Shown piece by piece: positions 62,774-64,000 of a DNA stretch of 64,000 bases. Made by a program: the position numbers and the translations under genes. The notes under the pieces were generated by a model. That model saw only the letters and a program-made list of their open reading frames with translations, searched no databases and had not been told where the DNA came from. The first letter of the stretch is position 1, and each line of letters begins with the position of its first letter. Origin of the DNA: CAYQQJ01 sp964419935 (GTDB lineage Bacteria > Pseudomonadota > Gammaproteobacteria > Pseudomonadales > Cellvibrionaceae); contig CAYQQJ010000003.1 of NCBI GenBank assembly GCA_964419935.1, positions 62,001 to 126,000 on the forward strand, given 5' to 3'.

Positions 62774-62883
62774 GTGGTGCTGCAGCGTGAGAGTTTCTAA
62801 AAACGCCGTGAATACATCCCTGTAGGCTCCGGCACAAGGTCCCTCTTGTGACGGTTTTAGAAACTCTCCCCCTGCATCACCAC
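62774..62883. repeat. Hairpin repeat element, copy D
   Basis: 110 bp in the sufS-sufA gap. The outer arms GTGGTGCTGCAG/CTGCATCACCAC and inner arms GAGAGTTTCTAAAA/TTTTAGAAACTCTC pair around the core CGCCGTGAATACATCCCTGT, AGGCTCC and a small hairpin. The rest of 62689-62989 shows nothing further. Confidence 0.8.
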
Positions 62884-62989
62884 TGTGGCGTATCCACCTG
62901 TTGCCTTCTTTACCTGTTTGGTTATAAAAAAGGCTTCCACGAACCCCGAAACTTGAGTAATAACATTGTATCTCTCCGCGACTATGCAC

Positions 62990-64000
62990 TTAACCCAACA
63001 TCGCCTTCACTTTCTCCAGCGCCTCGAATAGTCGATCGACATCCGCCAGCGTGTTGTAAATGGAAAAAGACGCCCGCACGGTGCCGGGTATGCCATAGAG
63101 TTCCATCAACGGCTGCGCGCAGTGGTGCCCAGTTCGCACGGCGACGCCCTGCTGATCCAGCAGCATGCCTACGTCAGCAGGATGACTGCCTTCGAGCAGA
63201 AAACTGAACACGCCAGCAACCGCGTTCGCCTGCCCTATGCGTTTCAAACCGCTGAACTGATTACCCTTCTCCACCGCATAATTCAATACGGCTTCTTCAT
63301 GAGCAGCAGCGGCTGCCCGGTCAAGCCCGTTCAGGTAATCGATGGCTGCCGCCAAACCGATAGCACCGGCAATGTCCGGTGTACCCGCTTCAAACTTGTA
63401 CGGCAAGACATTGAATGTGGTGCCGGCGAAACTGACGGTTTCGATCATCTCACCGCCGCCCTGATAAGGCGGCATGGCATTCAGCAATTCTTCCCGCCCC
63501 CAGAGCACACCGATGCCTGTGGGCCCGAATAATTTATGACCGGAAAACGCATAAAAATCACATCCGAGTGACTGCACATCGACCGGCCAGTGGGCAACTG
63601 CCTGAGCGCCATCGACCAATATTTTGGCACCCACTTTGTGCGCACGTTCCACAATCTTCGCCACTGGATTAACCGTACCCAGGGCATTGGACACATGACC
63701 CACAACAATCATCTTGACCTGTTCGTCCAACAGTGCATTCAGCAGATCAAGGTCGATATCTCCCTGACTGGTGACGGGCACCGGCACAACCTCTGCGCCT
63801 TTTTCCTGAGCCACCAGTTGCCAGGGAACAATGTTGGAATGATGCTCCAATGCCGAGACCAGAATTCTGTCGCCGCGCTGGATATTGGTGCGACCCCAGG
63901 TAGCGGCAACCAGATTGATGCTTTCCGTGGTGCCACGGGTCCAGATCAACTGCTCCGGCGTGGGGCTATTGATGAATGCAGCCACTGTGCGGCGCGCATT
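62990..64000 (-). CDS. sufS: Cysteine desulfurase SufS (5' part outside window)
   Basis: 337 residues visible; the frame is open to base 64000, so about 70 N-terminal residues are missing. Family marks: TRGTTESINLVAATWG, SALEHHSNIVPWQL, VDGAQAVAHWPVDVQSLGCDF, the PLP lysine in FSGHKLFGPTGIGVLWG, and RTGHHCAQPLM with the active cysteine. It supplies sulfur from cysteine to SufE. Group II (SufS) rather than IscS by these motifs. sufBCD is expected just beyond the window. Confidence 0.95.
   Translation of the reverse strand, partial: NARRTVAAFINSPTPEQLIWTRGTTESINLVAATWGRTNIQRGDRILVSALEHHSNIVPWQLVAQEKGAEVVPVPVTSQGDIDLDLLNALLDEQVKMIVVGHVSNALGTVNPVAKIVERAHKVGAKILVDGAQAVAHWPVDVQSLGCDFYAFSGHKLFGPTGIGVLWGREELLNAMPPYQGGGEMIETVSFAGTTFNVLPYKFEAGTPDIAGAIGLAAAIDYLNGLDRAAAAAHEEAVLNYAVEKGNQFSGLKRIGQANAVAGVFSFLLEGSHPADVGMLLDQQGVAVRTGHHCAQPLMELYGIPGTVRASFSIYNTLADVDRLFEALEKVKAMLG

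Noticed and set aside
1..64000. tRNA genes and CRISPR arrays
   Set aside because: No cloverleaf-like T-arm (GGTTCGAATCC type) and no regularly spaced direct repeats with unique spacers were found by reading.

Overview
The window is an ordinary gammaproteobacterial chromosome with several accessory pockets. The evidence is class Ia nrdAB, a full MSHA pilus operon, the conserved block der-bamB-yfgM-hisS-ispG-rodZ-pilF-rlmN-ndk, and a SUF rather than ISC gene set next to that block. These suggest a marine, Cellvibrio/Alteromonas-like organism, but the genus cannot be fixed from this sequence. No tRNA, rRNA, CRISPR array or intact insertion sequence was recognised.

Layout. 1-2243: end of argD, argF and an orphan FbpC-type ABC ATPase. 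2244-7430: nrdA-nrdB behind a control region with a DnaA box and a pair of NrdR boxes, then a small unknown gene. 7431-9930: a GGA-rich stretch that looks like a CsrB/RsmZ-type regulatory RNA, then an ECF sigma factor and its ChrR-like anti-sigma factor, whose last codons lie inside a MITE-like repeat. 10260-11519: glycerate 2-kinase. 11520-16180: a repeat-rich, more AT-rich pocket with a DUF2721 protein, a NadS antitoxin beside a frameshifted toxin, a truncated nucleotidyltransferase with its winged-helix partner, an intact ParE/RHH toxin-antitoxin pair, and two paralogous small DUF6795-like proteins.

16193-33445 (minus strand) is the MSHA type IV pilus operon, mshI to mshQ. Its ATPase MshE carries c-di-GMP-binding MshEN motifs. 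33609-40402 holds trmL, a flavodoxin, mnmC, glutaminyl cyclase, DUF4202, SirB2 and two unknown genes. At 40701-41663 lies a meso-diaminopimelate dehydrogenase with very GC-rich codons that closely resembles the Corynebacterium enzyme, a good transfer candidate. Then come guaA and guaB (minus) and xseA (plus).

46641-50204 is thiamine biosynthesis: a TPP riboswitch, thiO, thiS, thiG and an ABC ATPase. The thiS-thiG-ATPase block is bracketed by two 153-bp inverted copies of a hairpin element. That element belongs to a family with four copies in the window, in which the hairpin arms differ but stay complementary around a conserved core. 50205-51029 is a TauE/SafE permease. 51318-60955 is the conserved der-to-ndk block. 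61161-64000 is sufE, sufT, sufA and the start-truncated sufS.

Links between parts: Csr-type RNA and c-di-GMP both commonly control pili and biofilm, so the CsrB-like RNA and the MshE c-di-GMP sensor may act on the same lifestyle switch. This is inference. The intergenic DNA carries at least five short repeat families, two MITE-like palindromes and many heptamer runs, and these account for most spurious open frames there.
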